From assembly GCF_003258355.1 (NCBI RefSeq), contig NZ_QKPO01000008.1, positions 1 through 64,000 on the forward strand: DNA of 64,000 nucleotides. The letters run 5' to 3'. The translations under genes and the position numbers were made by a program. The DNA is from Confluentibacter sediminis. Its GTDB lineage: Bacteria; Bacteroidota; Bacteroidia; Flavobacteriales; Flavobacteriaceae. The number at the start of each line of letters is the position of its first letter. Position 1 is the first letter of the stretch. The notes below the pieces were generated by a model, which was not told where the DNA came from, did no database searches, and saw only the letters and a list, made by a program, of their open reading frames with translations. Of the stretch, positions 17,406 to 27,079 are shown piece by piece.

Positions 17406-17559
17406 GAAAGTTGAAAATAATCACAAAAAAAGAATTGACTAAATTGGTACATTGTTTATTGGTAGAATGGTCCCATTTAAAGGATGATTTATTTTATTTT
17501 TGCTTCCCACATTCAAAGACAAGAAACATCCAGCCTTTAAAACAATATATTTGTAAACT
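17254..17559. other. Intergenic region before the fucosidase gene
   Basis: 306 bp. Apart from the possible remnant at 17250-17405 and the -7 element at 17495, I see no feature. Confidence 0.4.
17495..17502 (+). promoter_or_regulatory. Possible -7 element for the GH29 gene
   Basis: TATTTTTG, 57 nt upstream of the ATG at 17560. Confidence 0.35.
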
Positions 17560-19329
17560 ATGAAAAAAATATTAGCTGTATTATTTATTACCGTTCAAAC
17601 AATTGCTTTTGGTCAGTTACCTGCATCAGGTAAAATGCAATCCGACAAACCCAATTTGCTCCCCCCGTTTCCAGAAACACGAGAAAAGCAAGCCATAAAC
17701 AGTGTTGAAATGGGAGATTGGAAAACATTTCCAGAAATGATTTTGGATATCCCCATAGCTGATGGTCCATTTAAGCCAACATGGGAATCCATCGAGGAAA
17801 ATTATCCAGGAGAACCTTCTTGGCTCCGCGAGGCAAAGTTTGGAATATGGGTGCATTTTGGACCACAATCAGCTGGAGAAAGTGGTGACTGGTACGCTCG
17901 TAATCTGTACAAATCAGATTATTTAGCCTATAAAAACCATCTTAAAAATTTTGGGCACCCCTCTAAAGTGGGTTATAAGGAAGTGTTACGCGACTGGAAT
18001 CCCATAAAGCTCGACCCTGCTGCGCTCACTAAAATATATGAAGATGCTGGTGCCCGTTTCCTCATGATTCAAGGAGTACATCATGATAACTACGATTTGT
18101 GGAACTCAAAATATCAACCATGGAATTCCGTCAACATCGGACCTAAAAGAGATTTAATCGGTGAATGGGCCGCAGCTTGCCGTGCCAACAATATGCACTT
18201 TGGTGTAACGTTCCATCATGAATATACCTGGTGGTGGTGGCAAACTGCATTTGGAGCCGATGTAGATGGTAACAAAATGGGGGTTCCTTACGATGGTAAC
18301 CTGACACTTGCTGATGGGAAAGGCAAATGGTGGGAAGGATACGATCCCCGCATGCTTTACGGCATCGACTTACGAGAATACAACGGTGTAAGAGACGCAG
18401 CAAATTCGTCATGGTCTCCTCCTCCCGCAGGTATATTCTCGAATCACTTGGATTATGCCAAATGGTACACGACCCAATGGGCTTTAAGGATGATGGATGT
18501 GGTAGAACATTATGATCCTGATTTCATATACACCGACGGTACGGTTCAGGGGCCATTCACTGGCGATGGTACAGGAACCGGTATTAAAGCTAATGCCATG
18601 CCGCTAGTTATGGCCGATTATTATAATCGCACCCTTCAAAAGCGTGGAGAGGTGAATACTTTTAGCATTGTAAAGTTCCGTCACAATACAAATGGCACTG
18701 TAAATACTGAGGAATTTGGTATTCCTGCCGATATTAAAACCGATCAACCTTGGATTGCCGAAGCACCTGTTGGTGACTGGTTTTATGCCCCTGACTTTAC
18801 TTATGATGCTGGCATGATGATTCACTACATTATTGAGGCCATTGCCAGAGATGGTAATGCCGCGCTTTGTATTTCTATTCTACCCGATGGATCGTTAGAC
18901 GAAGGTTCCATTTCGATGTTGAAAGCTGTTGGCTTATGGATGCGTCAAAATGGTGAGGCCGTTTACGGAAGTCATGCCTGGAGCATACCCGGTGAAGGAG
19001 AAATAGTCAATGGAAAATTAAGAATGTTTCCAGGAGGAAAACTTGACAGCAAACATGCCGAATTTAAATTTAGTCCGCAGGATTTTCGCTTTACAATTGG
19101 TAAAAACAGCTCCCTTTATGCATTCTGTATGACTGTTCCAGAACCTGGCACAAAGTTGAAAATAAAATCAATTGACCAAGATGGGAAAAACTTGGGCAAA
19201 CCTGTGAAAACGGTGAAGCTAATCGGTTATGATGGCAAATTAAATTGGAAACAAGAAGCCGATGGACTTGTAATTACATGTCCTGATAAAATGCCTTTTG
19301 CAACATCGGTAGTTTTCAAAATTAACTAA
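17560..19329 (+). CDS. Alpha-L-fucosidase, glycoside hydrolase family 29
   Basis: 589 residues with a signal peptide (MKKILAVLFITVQTIAFGQ), so exported to periplasm or surface. The GH29 fold is marked by REAKFGIWVHFGPQSAGESG near 88-107, HHDNYDLWNSKYQPWNS near 171-187, and the probable nucleophile Asp in FIYTDG near 325. A C-terminal beta domain ends the protein; no type IX sorting domain is present. It would release terminal L-fucose from fucosylated glycans. It is not next to the fucose catabolic cluster at 47-57 kb but probably feeds it. It stands alone with a terminator downstream. Confidence 0.88.
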   Translation: MKKILAVLFITVQTIAFGQLPASGKMQSDKPNLLPPFPETREKQAINSVEMGDWKTFPEMILDIPIADGPFKPTWESIEENYPGEPSWLREAKFGIWVHFGPQSAGESGDWYARNLYKSDYLAYKNHLKNFGHPSKVGYKEVLRDWNPIKLDPAALTKIYEDAGARFLMIQGVHHDNYDLWNSKYQPWNSVNIGPKRDLIGEWAAACRANNMHFGVTFHHEYTWWWWQTAFGADVDGNKMGVPYDGNLTLADGKGKWWEGYDPRMLYGIDLREYNGVRDAANSSWSPPPAGIFSNHLDYAKWYTTQWALRMMDVVEHYDPDFIYTDGTVQGPFTGDGTGTGIKANAMPLVMADYYNRTLQKRGEVNTFSIVKFRHNTNGTVNTEEFGIPADIKTDQPWIAEAPVGDWFYAPDFTYDAGMMIHYIIEAIARDGNAALCISILPDGSLDEGSISMLKAVGLWMRQNGEAVYGSHAWSIPGEGEIVNGKLRMFPGGKLDSKHAEFKFSPQDFRFTIGKNSSLYAFCMTVPEPGTKLKIKSIDQDGKNLGKPVKTVKLIGYDGKLNWKQEADGLVITCPDKMPFATSVVFKIN

Positions 19330-19485
19330 CAAATGTCTTTCAAGAATAATTGCGGGTACAATAGGTGGCGCAACATAGTGTCTCTTCCAATAGTCCAATA
19401 TCAATAAGGCTAAATACGAACGCAGCCGTTCATCCCTACCATTTTTAGCACCAAAGATAAATGAGCACAGAATACCTCTAATACA
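19330..19485 (-). pseudogene. Possible unidentified gene remnant
   Basis: On the minus strand, 19330-19437 reads as plausible protein (DERLRSYLALLILDYWKRHY, then VAPPIVPAIILERHL) with no start or partner. It is less AT-rich than its surroundings. I cannot assign a family. Confidence 0.2.
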
Positions 19486-19525
19486 AAAAAAAAGGAAGTT
19501 AATTAACCCATTAACTTCCTTTTTC
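19486..19525. terminator. Bidirectional terminator between fucosidase and nrdJ
   Basis: Arms AAAGGAAGTTAAT (19491-19503) and ATTAACTTCCTTT (19510-19522), perfect 13-bp stem with A and T tracts on both sides. Confidence 0.8.
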
Positions 19526-19544
19526 AATACTTATTATAAAATTA

Positions 19545-22097
19545 TCATCCACATTTAGAAGACCCGCAGTCTTTACAGGTTAAACAGCCTTCTTGATAAA
19601 TTAAGTTTTCAGATTTACAATTATCACATACCTGCCCTTTTACTTGAGTACCGTCTTCAACATAGCGTTTTAAGGCACGTACCACACCATTTTTCCATGT
19701 ATTGATAGATTCACTATCCAGTTGTAAACTATTTATTAAATCGACAATTTTATCGATGGGCATGCCATGGCGAAGGGTACTAGAAATAAGTTTGGCATAA
19801 TTCCAGTACTCTGGATTAAACTTATGAGATAATCCTTCAATAGTAGTTTTATAGCCTCGTATGTTCTTATATTGAAAATCGTATCGAGATGTGCCATCGG
19901 CATTTCTATTTTTTATAATAACACCCTCATTCACCCATCTTGGAATTAAAATACCATCTTCATCATCAGCTAAACCTGTAAAAATCTCATAAGGTTTTCC
20001 TTCTATCAAACCAATAAAGGCAATCCATTTTTCTTTATTATTTTGAAATCGAACTACATCGGCCTCCAAAGACTCTGGACGCTTTTTAGGAAATGGGGTT
20101 AATATATTTTGATTTTTATCTTCCTTCTCATCATTCGCAATTAACACCCCTGAACGAGAACCATCCCGATAAACGGTAACACCCTTACAACCAACTTCCC
20201 AAGCTTTTAAATATAAAGAACCTACTAAATCTTCCGTAGCATCGTTTGGCAAATTGATGGTCACACTTATGGAATGGTCTACCCATTTTTGAATAGCTCC
20301 TTGCATAGATACTTTACTTAACCAATCTACATCATTGGACGTTGCTTTATAATAAGGTGATTTTTTAATTAATTTGTTTATTTCTTTTTGGGAATAATTA
20401 ATCGAGGTATCAATACCATTTACTTCCATCCATTGTTTGAAGCGATGATGGAAAACCACATATTCTTCCCAAGAATCGCCTACTTCATCAACAAAATCAA
20501 TACGTGCTTCTTTATCACTCGGATTCACTTTTCTCCTTCGTTTGTAAACGGGCATAAATACGGGTTCAATACCAGATGATGTCTGCGTCATTAAACTAGT
20601 AGTTCCTGTTGGCGCAATGGTTAATAAGGCAATGTTTCGTCTGCCGTATTCCAACATATCATAATATAATTTACTATCTGCTTCTTTTAAACGTTGAATG
20701 AAAGGGTTATTTTTTTCGCGTTCTGCATCAAAAACTAAAAAGGCGCCCCGCTCTTTTGCTAAATGCACAGAGCCTCTATAAGCTTCAATAGCTATGGTTT
20801 TATGCACTTCTAAAGAAAATGCATTGCCAGCTTCGCTGCCATATTGGATACCCAAGGCTGCTAGCATATCTCCTTCTGCCGTGATACCAATACCTGTTCT
20901 TCTTCCTTCCTCCGCTTTATTCTTTATGTTATTCCAAAGATTTCTTTCTATAGCCTTAACCTCATCTAGCTCAGGATCGGCATCGATTTTTTGCATGATA
21001 GCATCGATTTTCTCCAATTCCAAATCGATAATATCATCCATAATGCGTTGGGCATAGGCAATATGTTCTTTAAATAAATCGAAATTAAAACTAGCCTTTT
21101 CTGTGAACGGACGTTCCACATAAGAAAATAAATTAATTGCCAACAATCGGCAAGAATCATAGGGACATAATGGTATTTCCCCACAAGGATTTGTCGATAC
21201 GGTTTTATATCCTAAATCGGCATAACAATCTGGTATGGATTCATTTATAATAGTGTCCCAAAACAGAATACCTGGTTCTGCAGATTTCCAAGCGTTATAA
21301 ACTATTTTTTTCCATAAAGCATTCGCATCAATGGTTTTAGAAACCTTAGGTTCGCTACTAAAAATAGGATATTTTTGAACATATGCTGTGCCATTTTTAA
21401 CGGCTTCCATAAAACTGTCGTCTATTCTAACCGATACATTGGCACCCGTAACTTTCCCTTGCTCTAGTTTTGCATTAATAAAATCTTCTGAATCTGGATG
21501 ATTAATAGAGACCGATAACATTAAAGCTCCTCGCCTACCATCTTGTGCAACCTCTCTTGTGGAATTGGAATAGCGTTCCATAAAAGGCACAATACCTGTA
21601 GAAGTCAACGCTGAATTATTGACCGGAGAGCCTTTCGGACGAATGTGCGATAAATCATGCCCCACTCCCCCACGGCGTTTCATGAGCTGTACCTGCTCTT
21701 GGTCAATTTTCATAACGCCACCATAAGAATCGGAATTGCCAGAATTTCCAATTACAAAACAATTTGAAAGCGACGCTATTTGATATGGATTACCAATGCC
21801 AGCCATAGGACTACCTTGCGGAACAATGTATTTAAAATCTTTAATTAAATTAAAAATAGCATCTTCACTTAAAGGATTGGTGTATTTTTTTTCTACTCTA
21901 GCCAATTCTTTGGCTATACGACGGTGCATATCGTTTGGTGTTAACTCATATATATGCCCTTGGGAATCTTTTAAAGCATATTTATTCAACCAAACTCGAG
22001 CAGCTAAATCATCATTTTTAAAATATTCTAAAGATGCTTTAAATGCGTCATCTTGTGTGTAAGTTTTAGGTGGTAGTTTGGATACATCTGCTTTCAT
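19545..22097 (-). CDS. nrdJ: Adenosylcobalamin-dependent (class II) ribonucleotide reductase
   Basis: About 850 residues from the ATG at 22097; the longer frame to 22145 lacks a good start. It carries NPCGEIPLCPYDSCR, the conserved active-site segment with the thiyl-radical Cys, the finger-loop type segment APTGTTSLMTQTSSGIEP and a TSCPD-like C-terminal domain. The end, CDNCKSEN...CLTCKDCGSSKCG, is a zinc-ribbon and redox tail. Class II enzymes reduce ribonucleotides with vitamin B12 and need neither oxygen nor a beta subunit. The organism therefore needs B12 or makes it. Monocistronic with a shared terminator. Confidence 0.93.
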   Translation of the reverse strand: MKADVSKLPPKTYTQDDAFKASLEYFKNDDLAARVWLNKYALKDSQGHIYELTPNDMHRRIAKELARVEKKYTNPLSEDAIFNLIKDFKYIVPQGSPMAGIGNPYQIASLSNCFVIGNSGNSDSYGGVMKIDQEQVQLMKRRGGVGHDLSHIRPKGSPVNNSALTSTGIVPFMERYSNSTREVAQDGRRGALMLSVSINHPDSEDFINAKLEQGKVTGANVSVRIDDSFMEAVKNGTAYVQKYPIFSSEPKVSKTIDANALWKKIVYNAWKSAEPGILFWDTIINESIPDCYADLGYKTVSTNPCGEIPLCPYDSCRLLAINLFSYVERPFTEKASFNFDLFKEHIAYAQRIMDDIIDLELEKIDAIMQKIDADPELDEVKAIERNLWNNIKNKAEEGRRTGIGITAEGDMLAALGIQYGSEAGNAFSLEVHKTIAIEAYRGSVHLAKERGAFLVFDAEREKNNPFIQRLKEADSKLYYDMLEYGRRNIALLTIAPTGTTSLMTQTSSGIEPVFMPVYKRRRKVNPSDKEARIDFVDEVGDSWEEYVVFHHRFKQWMEVNGIDTSINYSQKEINKLIKKSPYYKATSNDVDWLSKVSMQGAIQKWVDHSISVTINLPNDATEDLVGSLYLKAWEVGCKGVTVYRDGSRSGVLIANDEKEDKNQNILTPFPKKRPESLEADVVRFQNNKEKWIAFIGLIEGKPYEIFTGLADDEDGILIPRWVNEGVIIKNRNADGTSRYDFQYKNIRGYKTTIEGLSHKFNPEYWNYAKLISSTLRHGMPIDKIVDLINSLQLDSESINTWKNGVVRALKRYVEDGTQVKGQVCDNCKSENLIYQEGCLTCKDCGSSKCG

Positions 22098-22282
22098 TGT
22101 TATTTTTTTGATATGAATTAATAATTTTAAACCGTAAAATAACAAAAAATAAAGAACTTAAAACATGACAAATATCATGAAGTTATCAAAAAACACCTGT
22201 TAATATACTCATTTTTAATTACTTAATTTTTTATCAACACTAAAAAGTTAACAAATTATTGAAATAATAAAAAATATATAAT

Positions 22283-23242
22283 TTAAAAATCTACCGCAAA
22301 CCCAATACCTAAAAACTGTTTCCATTGAACTTTGGCACCAGCTTCATCAAATTCTCCCGCAACAGCGGAAGGTACCGACGTTTTTACGTCATCATCATAC
22401 TTTAAATGAGATTCTAAAGTAGCCCTAACAAAACTATTTACTTTAAAGTCAAAATTCACTTTCCAGTCAACATCTACATTGCCAAAATTATTTATGTAAT
22501 CAGAATACAGAGTTAATAGATTTTTAGCAACTATATTTTGAGCAATTTCCATTTGGTAACTGTTAGTGATTAAAATACCGGCCTCAGTTCTTGATTTACT
22601 TCCTTTTTTAATTAAAACCCCATCTGTATCATAAACCGCAGGTGTTACCCCAAACTTACCCGCATTAGCTAAATCGTCATCTAAAACAAAGGTGGTTTTT
22701 AATGTAATGGGGGATAAATAAAATGATAATTCATCAATATTACGACCATATTCCATACCACCTCCAAAAAACAAATAGCCCGGAGCCATAAACTTAGATA
22801 TAGGATTATCTGTATTGGGGTATTGATAACCTTCGGCAAATTGGGTTTTAAGATTGAATCGTGCAGAATAAAACCAATTCGATTTTTCATCAGGACTAAA
22901 TCCGAAATTTGAATTAATATCTAGTAAATCCGTTGTTTTTCTAGTTTCTCTTCCTTGTTGCCCATTCACACCGTACCCAGCCACAAGACTATTTTTCCAA
23001 AAAAAATATTTATCAGTATAATCATAAGAAAACTGATAGCCCAATAATGCGGAAATAGAATTGCTACCTCCCGCATTCCAATTCACAAAGGTCACCTCGT
23101 TTAAATCTACACTAAACTTATTTTTTTGAATCCACTCCGGTCTTATTTCTTTTTCTTTCTTGTCTTTTAAAAACAGGGAATCTGGTTGCGCATTGGAAAA
23201 GTTGAAAATGAAGCAAAATAAAATAAAAAAAATACTCTTCAT
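22283..23242 (-). CDS. DUF3078-family outer-membrane-like protein
   Basis: About 319 residues from the ATG at 23242 (seven residues shorter than the longest frame), starting with signal peptide MKSIFFILFCFIFNFSNAQ. The conserved NEVTFVNWNAGGSNSISALLG block near 50-70 marks DUF3078. The rest has alternating beta pattern and ends in an aromatic residue (FAVDF), as in outer-membrane barrels. Function unknown; common next to purine or glutamine genes in Bacteroidota. Confidence 0.85.
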   Translation of the reverse strand: MKSIFFILFCFIFNFSNAQPDSLFLKDKKEKEIRPEWIQKNKFSVDLNEVTFVNWNAGGSNSISALLGYQFSYDYTDKYFFWKNSLVAGYGVNGQQGRETRKTTDLLDINSNFGFSPDEKSNWFYSARFNLKTQFAEGYQYPNTDNPISKFMAPGYLFFGGGMEYGRNIDELSFYLSPITLKTTFVLDDDLANAGKFGVTPAVYDTDGVLIKKGSKSRTEAGILITNSYQMEIAQNIVAKNLLTLYSDYINNFGNVDVDWKVNFDFKVNSFVRATLESHLKYDDDVKTSVPSAVAGEFDEAGAKVQWKQFLGIGFAVDF

Positions 23243-23343
23243 GGTTGATTGAGAACTTTGCATGATACAAATAAAAATTAAGGCTTAACTAAAAAACATT
23301 CTTTCTACCAAAAACTATTCCGTTTTAGCCTATTAAAATAATT

Positions 23344-24522
23344 TTAATAGTTAAACTCCCCAAACTCACTTTTTATTGTAAGCTTTTTGGTATTTGATGC
23401 TTCAACACGACCAATAATTTTAGCATCTACATTGAAAGATTTTGAGATTGAAATAATATCATTGGCTGCTTCAGGAGACACATACAACTCCATTCTATGC
23501 CCACAATTAAAAACTTGGTACATTTCTTTCCAATCTGTTTTAGACTGCTCCTGTATTAATTTAAACAATGGTGGCACAGGGAACATAGCATCTTTAACAA
23601 TATGAAACTGATCGACAAAATGAAGAATTTTTGTTTGTGCCCCACCAGAGCAATGAACCATACCATGGATAGTGTCGCTAGTATATTTTGATAAAACTTC
23701 CTTTATAATAGGCGCATAGGTTCTGGTTGGCGATAATACTAATTTACCCGCGTCAATGGGCGAGTCTTTTACAGTATCCGTCAATTTCATGTGTCCTGAA
23801 TACACCAAGTTCTCAGGGACTGAAGCATCAAAACTCTCTGGGTATTTTTTTGCCAAATAGTTGTCAAATACATCATGGCGAGCTGAGGTTAAGCCGTTAC
23901 TGCCCATCCCTCCGTTATATGATGTCTCATAAGTTGCCTGTCCAAAACTTTCCAACCCCACAATAACATCGCCTGCTTTAATGTTGGCATTATCGATAAC
24001 ATGACTTCGTTTCATTCTAGCCGTTACCGTAGAATCAACAATAATAGTGCGAACTAAATCTCCAACATCTGCAGTTTCTCCTCCAGTTGAATGAATGGTG
24101 ACCCCGAATGATTTTAATTCTGAAATCAACTCTTCAGTACCATTAATAATAGCTGAAATAACATCTCCAGGAATCAAGTTTTTATTTCTTCCTATGGTTG
24201 ACGACAACATAATATTATCTGTAGCCCCTACACATAGTAAATCGTCAATATTCATGATTAAGGCATCTTGAGCAATGCCTTTCCAAACAGAAACATCCCC
24301 AGTTTCTTTCCAATACATATAGGCTAAAGACGATTTTGTTCCAGCACCATCGGCATGCATAATCAAGCAATAATCGTCATCATTTGTTAAATAATCAGGA
24401 ACAATTTTGCAGAATGCCTTTGGGAACAATCCTTTGTCTATATTTTTAATAGCATTGTGAACATCTTCTTTTGATGCCGAAACACCGCGCTCCGCATAAC
24501 GTTTACTTACTTCTTGACCCAT
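23344..24522 (-). CDS. purM: Phosphoribosylformylglycinamidine cyclo-ligase (AIR synthetase)
   Basis: 392 residues, a little longer than the E. coli enzyme, as in other Bacteroidota. Motifs include HADGAGTKSSLAY near 56-68, MNIDDLLCVGATDN near 90-103, STGGETADVGD near 145-155, and GLESFGQATYETSYNGGMGSNG near 189-210. The enzyme makes AIR from FGAM with ATP in purine biosynthesis. It follows the type III glutamine synthetase on the same strand but a terminator lies between, and purM has its own -7 element. Confidence 0.94.
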   Translation of the reverse strand: MGQEVSKRYAERGVSASKEDVHNAIKNIDKGLFPKAFCKIVPDYLTNDDDYCLIMHADGAGTKSSLAYMYWKETGDVSVWKGIAQDALIMNIDDLLCVGATDNIMLSSTIGRNKNLIPGDVISAIINGTEELISELKSFGVTIHSTGGETADVGDLVRTIIVDSTVTARMKRSHVIDNANIKAGDVIVGLESFGQATYETSYNGGMGSNGLTSARHDVFDNYLAKKYPESFDASVPENLVYSGHMKLTDTVKDSPIDAGKLVLSPTRTYAPIIKEVLSKYTSDTIHGMVHCSGGAQTKILHFVDQFHIVKDAMFPVPPLFKLIQEQSKTDWKEMYQVFNCGHRMELYVSPEAANDIISISKSFNVDAKIIGRVEASNTKKLTIKSEFGEFNY

Positions 24523-24539
24523 AGTATCATATTGTGCTG

Positions 24540-24547
24540 CAAATTTA
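24540..24547 (-). promoter_or_regulatory. Possible -7 element for purM
   Basis: TAAATTTG on the minus strand, 18 nt upstream of the start codon. Confidence 0.4.
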
Positions 24548-24560
24548 ATTTTTTGAATTA

Positions 24561-24590
24561 AAAAATCCCGCTTTTTAAAGCAGGATTTTC
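24561..24590 (-). terminator. Terminator of the type III glutamine synthetase gene
   Basis: Hairpin AAAATCC.GCTTT/AAAGC.GGATTTT with one mismatch, followed on the minus strand by T residues; it lies 14 bp past the stop codon. Confidence 0.7.
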
Positions 24591-24603
24591 CAAATGATAC
24601 GAA

Positions 24604-26790
24604 CTATCTTGTAAACATTAATTCTCTATACTTTGTTAATGGCCAAATCTCATCATCGACCAGTAACTCTAATTTATCACAATGATAACGGATATCATCA
24701 AACAAAGGTTTCACATTAAAACAGTAAGCATGGGCTTTCTTTTCTATATCCTGTATGTTATTTGCTTTCTTACGTTCATTAGTCATTTTGGTTACATTCG
24801 CATTTATACTCTCAATATGGGTGGATATTTCTTCCATTAACACCAGTTGTTCTTTAGCCAATTTCTTATAATCTACTTCAAAAATATCTTTTAATCCTTT
24901 TACATTTTCAATTAAAATATTTTGATACTTTACAGCTGTAGGCACTACGTGATTTCGTGCAATATCACCTAAAACGCGACTTTCTATTTGAATATGGTTA
25001 ACATAATCTTCCATTTCCACTTCATAACGCGCCTCCATTTCTATTTTACTCAGAACCTCCATTTCTTCAAATAAAGCAATCGATTTTTTGGATATTTTGG
25101 CTTTTAAAGCTTCAGGAGTTGTTTTATTATTACTTAAACCTCTTTTTTTAGCTTCTTTTTCCCAAGCCTCGCTATAACCATTACCTTCAAAAAGAATGTT
25201 TTTCAATCCTTTTATATATTCTCTTAATATATTGAAAATGGCTTCATCTTTTTTCAAACCTTTACCATCAATAAGTTCATCTACTTCAACTTTAAAATCC
25301 TTTAATTGTTTGGCAACAATAGTGTTTAAAATGGTCATAGGATTAGCACAATTTGCTTTAGAACCAACAGCCCTAAATTCAAATTTATTACCCGTAAAAG
25401 CAAAAGGCGATGTTCTATTTCTGTCTGTGTTATCCAATAAAACATCAGGAATCTTCCCAATAACATTAAGCTTTAAATCTGTTTTTTCTTCTGGAGACAG
25501 TTTTCCTTTGGTGACACCTTCCAATTCTTCAAGAACTTTAGTTAATTGTTCCCCAATAAATACTGAAATGATGGCGGGAGGCGCTTCATTTGCACCCAAT
25601 CTATGATCATTTCCAGCAGAAGCAATAGTTGCTCTTAAAAGTTCTTCATTTTCATGAACCGCTTTGATGGTATTTATAAAAAAGGTTAGAAACTGAAGAT
25701 TGCTCATAGGCGTTTTACCCGGTCCCAAAAGATTAACTCCTGTGTCTGTGGACAATGACCAATTATTATGTTTTCCAGAGCCATTAACCCCTGCAAATGG
25801 TTTTTCATGCAACAATACTTTAAAATTATGCCTAGAAGCCACACGCCCCATAATATCCATTAGCAATGAATTATGGTCAACAGCTAAATTAGCTTCTTCA
25901 TAAATAGGAGCTAATTCAAATTGATTAGGAGCGACTTCATTATGCCTTGTTTTTGCTGGAATTCCCAAATACATACATTCAATCTCTAAGTCACGCATAA
26001 AATTTAATGCCCTATTAGGAATGGAACCAAAATAGTGGTCATCTAGTTGTTGTCCCTTGGCGGAAGAGTGTCCCAACAAAGTTCTGCCTGTTAAAAGGAT
26101 ATCTGGCCGACTAGCTACGAGTGCCTTGTCTATTAAAAAATATTCCTGCTCCCAACCTAGTGAAGACGTTACTTTTCGAACGTTTTTATCAAAATATTTA
26201 CATACCTCAGTGGCCGCATTATCAACCGCTAGCAATGCTCTTAACAAAGGTGTTTTATAATCTAAAGCCTCGCCTGTATAAGCCACAAATATGGTTGGAA
26301 TACACAATGTTGTACCATAAATAAATGCCGGAGAGGTAGGATCCCAAGCCGTATAACCCCTAGCTTCAAAAGTATTTCTTATACCTCCACTCGGAAAGCT
26401 AGAGGCATCAGGTTCTTGTTGCACTAATTGGCTTCCTCCAAATTTCTCAACAGATATACCCTCTCCAATAGTTTCAAAAAAAGCATCATGCTTTTCAGCG
26501 GTTGCGCCTGTTAAAGGTTGAAACCAATGTGTATAATGTGTAACACCTTTAGATAGTGCCCAATCCCTCATAGAAGACGCTACTTGGTCCGCAATATTTC
26601 TATCAATTTTTTTCCCATGTTTTACAGCGTTCATAACACCTTTAAAAGCATCCTTTGTTAAATACTGACGCATGGTATTTTCGTTAAAAACGTTTTTACC
26701 AAATATATCTGAACGACGTTCTTTCTCTTCTATTAGAATGGGCTTATGTGCCAAAGATTCTTTGATGGCATGAAATCTTAATATAGACAT
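24604..26790 (-). CDS. glnN: Glutamine synthetase type III
   Basis: 728 residues, the size of GSIII dodecamer subunits. The N-terminal GSIII domain has RSDIFGKNVFNE near 26-37 and THWFQPLTGATAEKHDAF near 87-104. The catalytic part carries GWEQEYFLID near 211-220 (Glu ligands), KTRHNEVAPNQFELAPIYEE near 281-300 and GSGKHNNWSLS near 337-347. It makes glutamine from glutamate, ammonia and ATP. It is transcribed divergently from a second glutamine synthetase gene, so the two share a control region of about 290 bp. Confidence 0.94.
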   Translation of the reverse strand: MSILRFHAIKESLAHKPILIEEKERRSDIFGKNVFNENTMRQYLTKDAFKGVMNAVKHGKKIDRNIADQVASSMRDWALSKGVTHYTHWFQPLTGATAEKHDAFFETIGEGISVEKFGGSQLVQQEPDASSFPSGGIRNTFEARGYTAWDPTSPAFIYGTTLCIPTIFVAYTGEALDYKTPLLRALLAVDNAATEVCKYFDKNVRKVTSSLGWEQEYFLIDKALVASRPDILLTGRTLLGHSSAKGQQLDDHYFGSIPNRALNFMRDLEIECMYLGIPAKTRHNEVAPNQFELAPIYEEANLAVDHNSLLMDIMGRVASRHNFKVLLHEKPFAGVNGSGKHNNWSLSTDTGVNLLGPGKTPMSNLQFLTFFINTIKAVHENEELLRATIASAGNDHRLGANEAPPAIISVFIGEQLTKVLEELEGVTKGKLSPEEKTDLKLNVIGKIPDVLLDNTDRNRTSPFAFTGNKFEFRAVGSKANCANPMTILNTIVAKQLKDFKVEVDELIDGKGLKKDEAIFNILREYIKGLKNILFEGNGYSEAWEKEAKKRGLSNNKTTPEALKAKISKKSIALFEEMEVLSKIEMEARYEVEMEDYVNHIQIESRVLGDIARNHVVPTAVKYQNILIENVKGLKDIFEVDYKKLAKEQLVLMEEISTHIESINANVTKMTNERKKANNIQDIEKKAHAYCFNVKPLFDDIRYHCDKLELLVDDEIWPLTKYRELMFTR

Positions 26791-26834
26791 AGTTTAGAGT
26801 ATTAATTATATTTTAAAGCATAAAAACTTCAACA

Positions 26835-26842
26835 CAAAAATA
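26835..26842 (-). promoter_or_regulatory. Possible -7 element for the GSIII gene
   Basis: TATTTTTG on the minus strand, 45 nt upstream of the ATG at 26790. Confidence 0.4.
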
Positions 26843-27039
26843 AGTATCAAAGTCTATAATAAATAATTAAAATAGAAATTTTCTTATTGCCAAAAAAACC
26901 ACTATTAGCATTTTTATAATATAAATATAAAATAATAAGGTTTTTTTAAAATATACCGCAAAAAAATGGGGTTTAAATAAAAATACTATAGACTTTTATT
27001 AAAACCCCCCTGTAAAATGGTAAGTATTGGTTAAAAAAT

Positions 27040-27047
27040 TATATTTG
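27040..27047 (+). promoter_or_regulatory. Possible -7 element for the GSII-like gene
   Basis: TATATTTG, 33 nt before the ATG at 27080; a TTG at 27027 is too close to be a normal -33 element. Confidence 0.4.
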
Positions 27048-27079
27048 TGTTAACTTATCAAAATTATAAAACATTCACT

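Noticed and set aside
17588-17868. Two minus frames under the fucosidase gene
   Set aside because: Antisense shadows of GH29.
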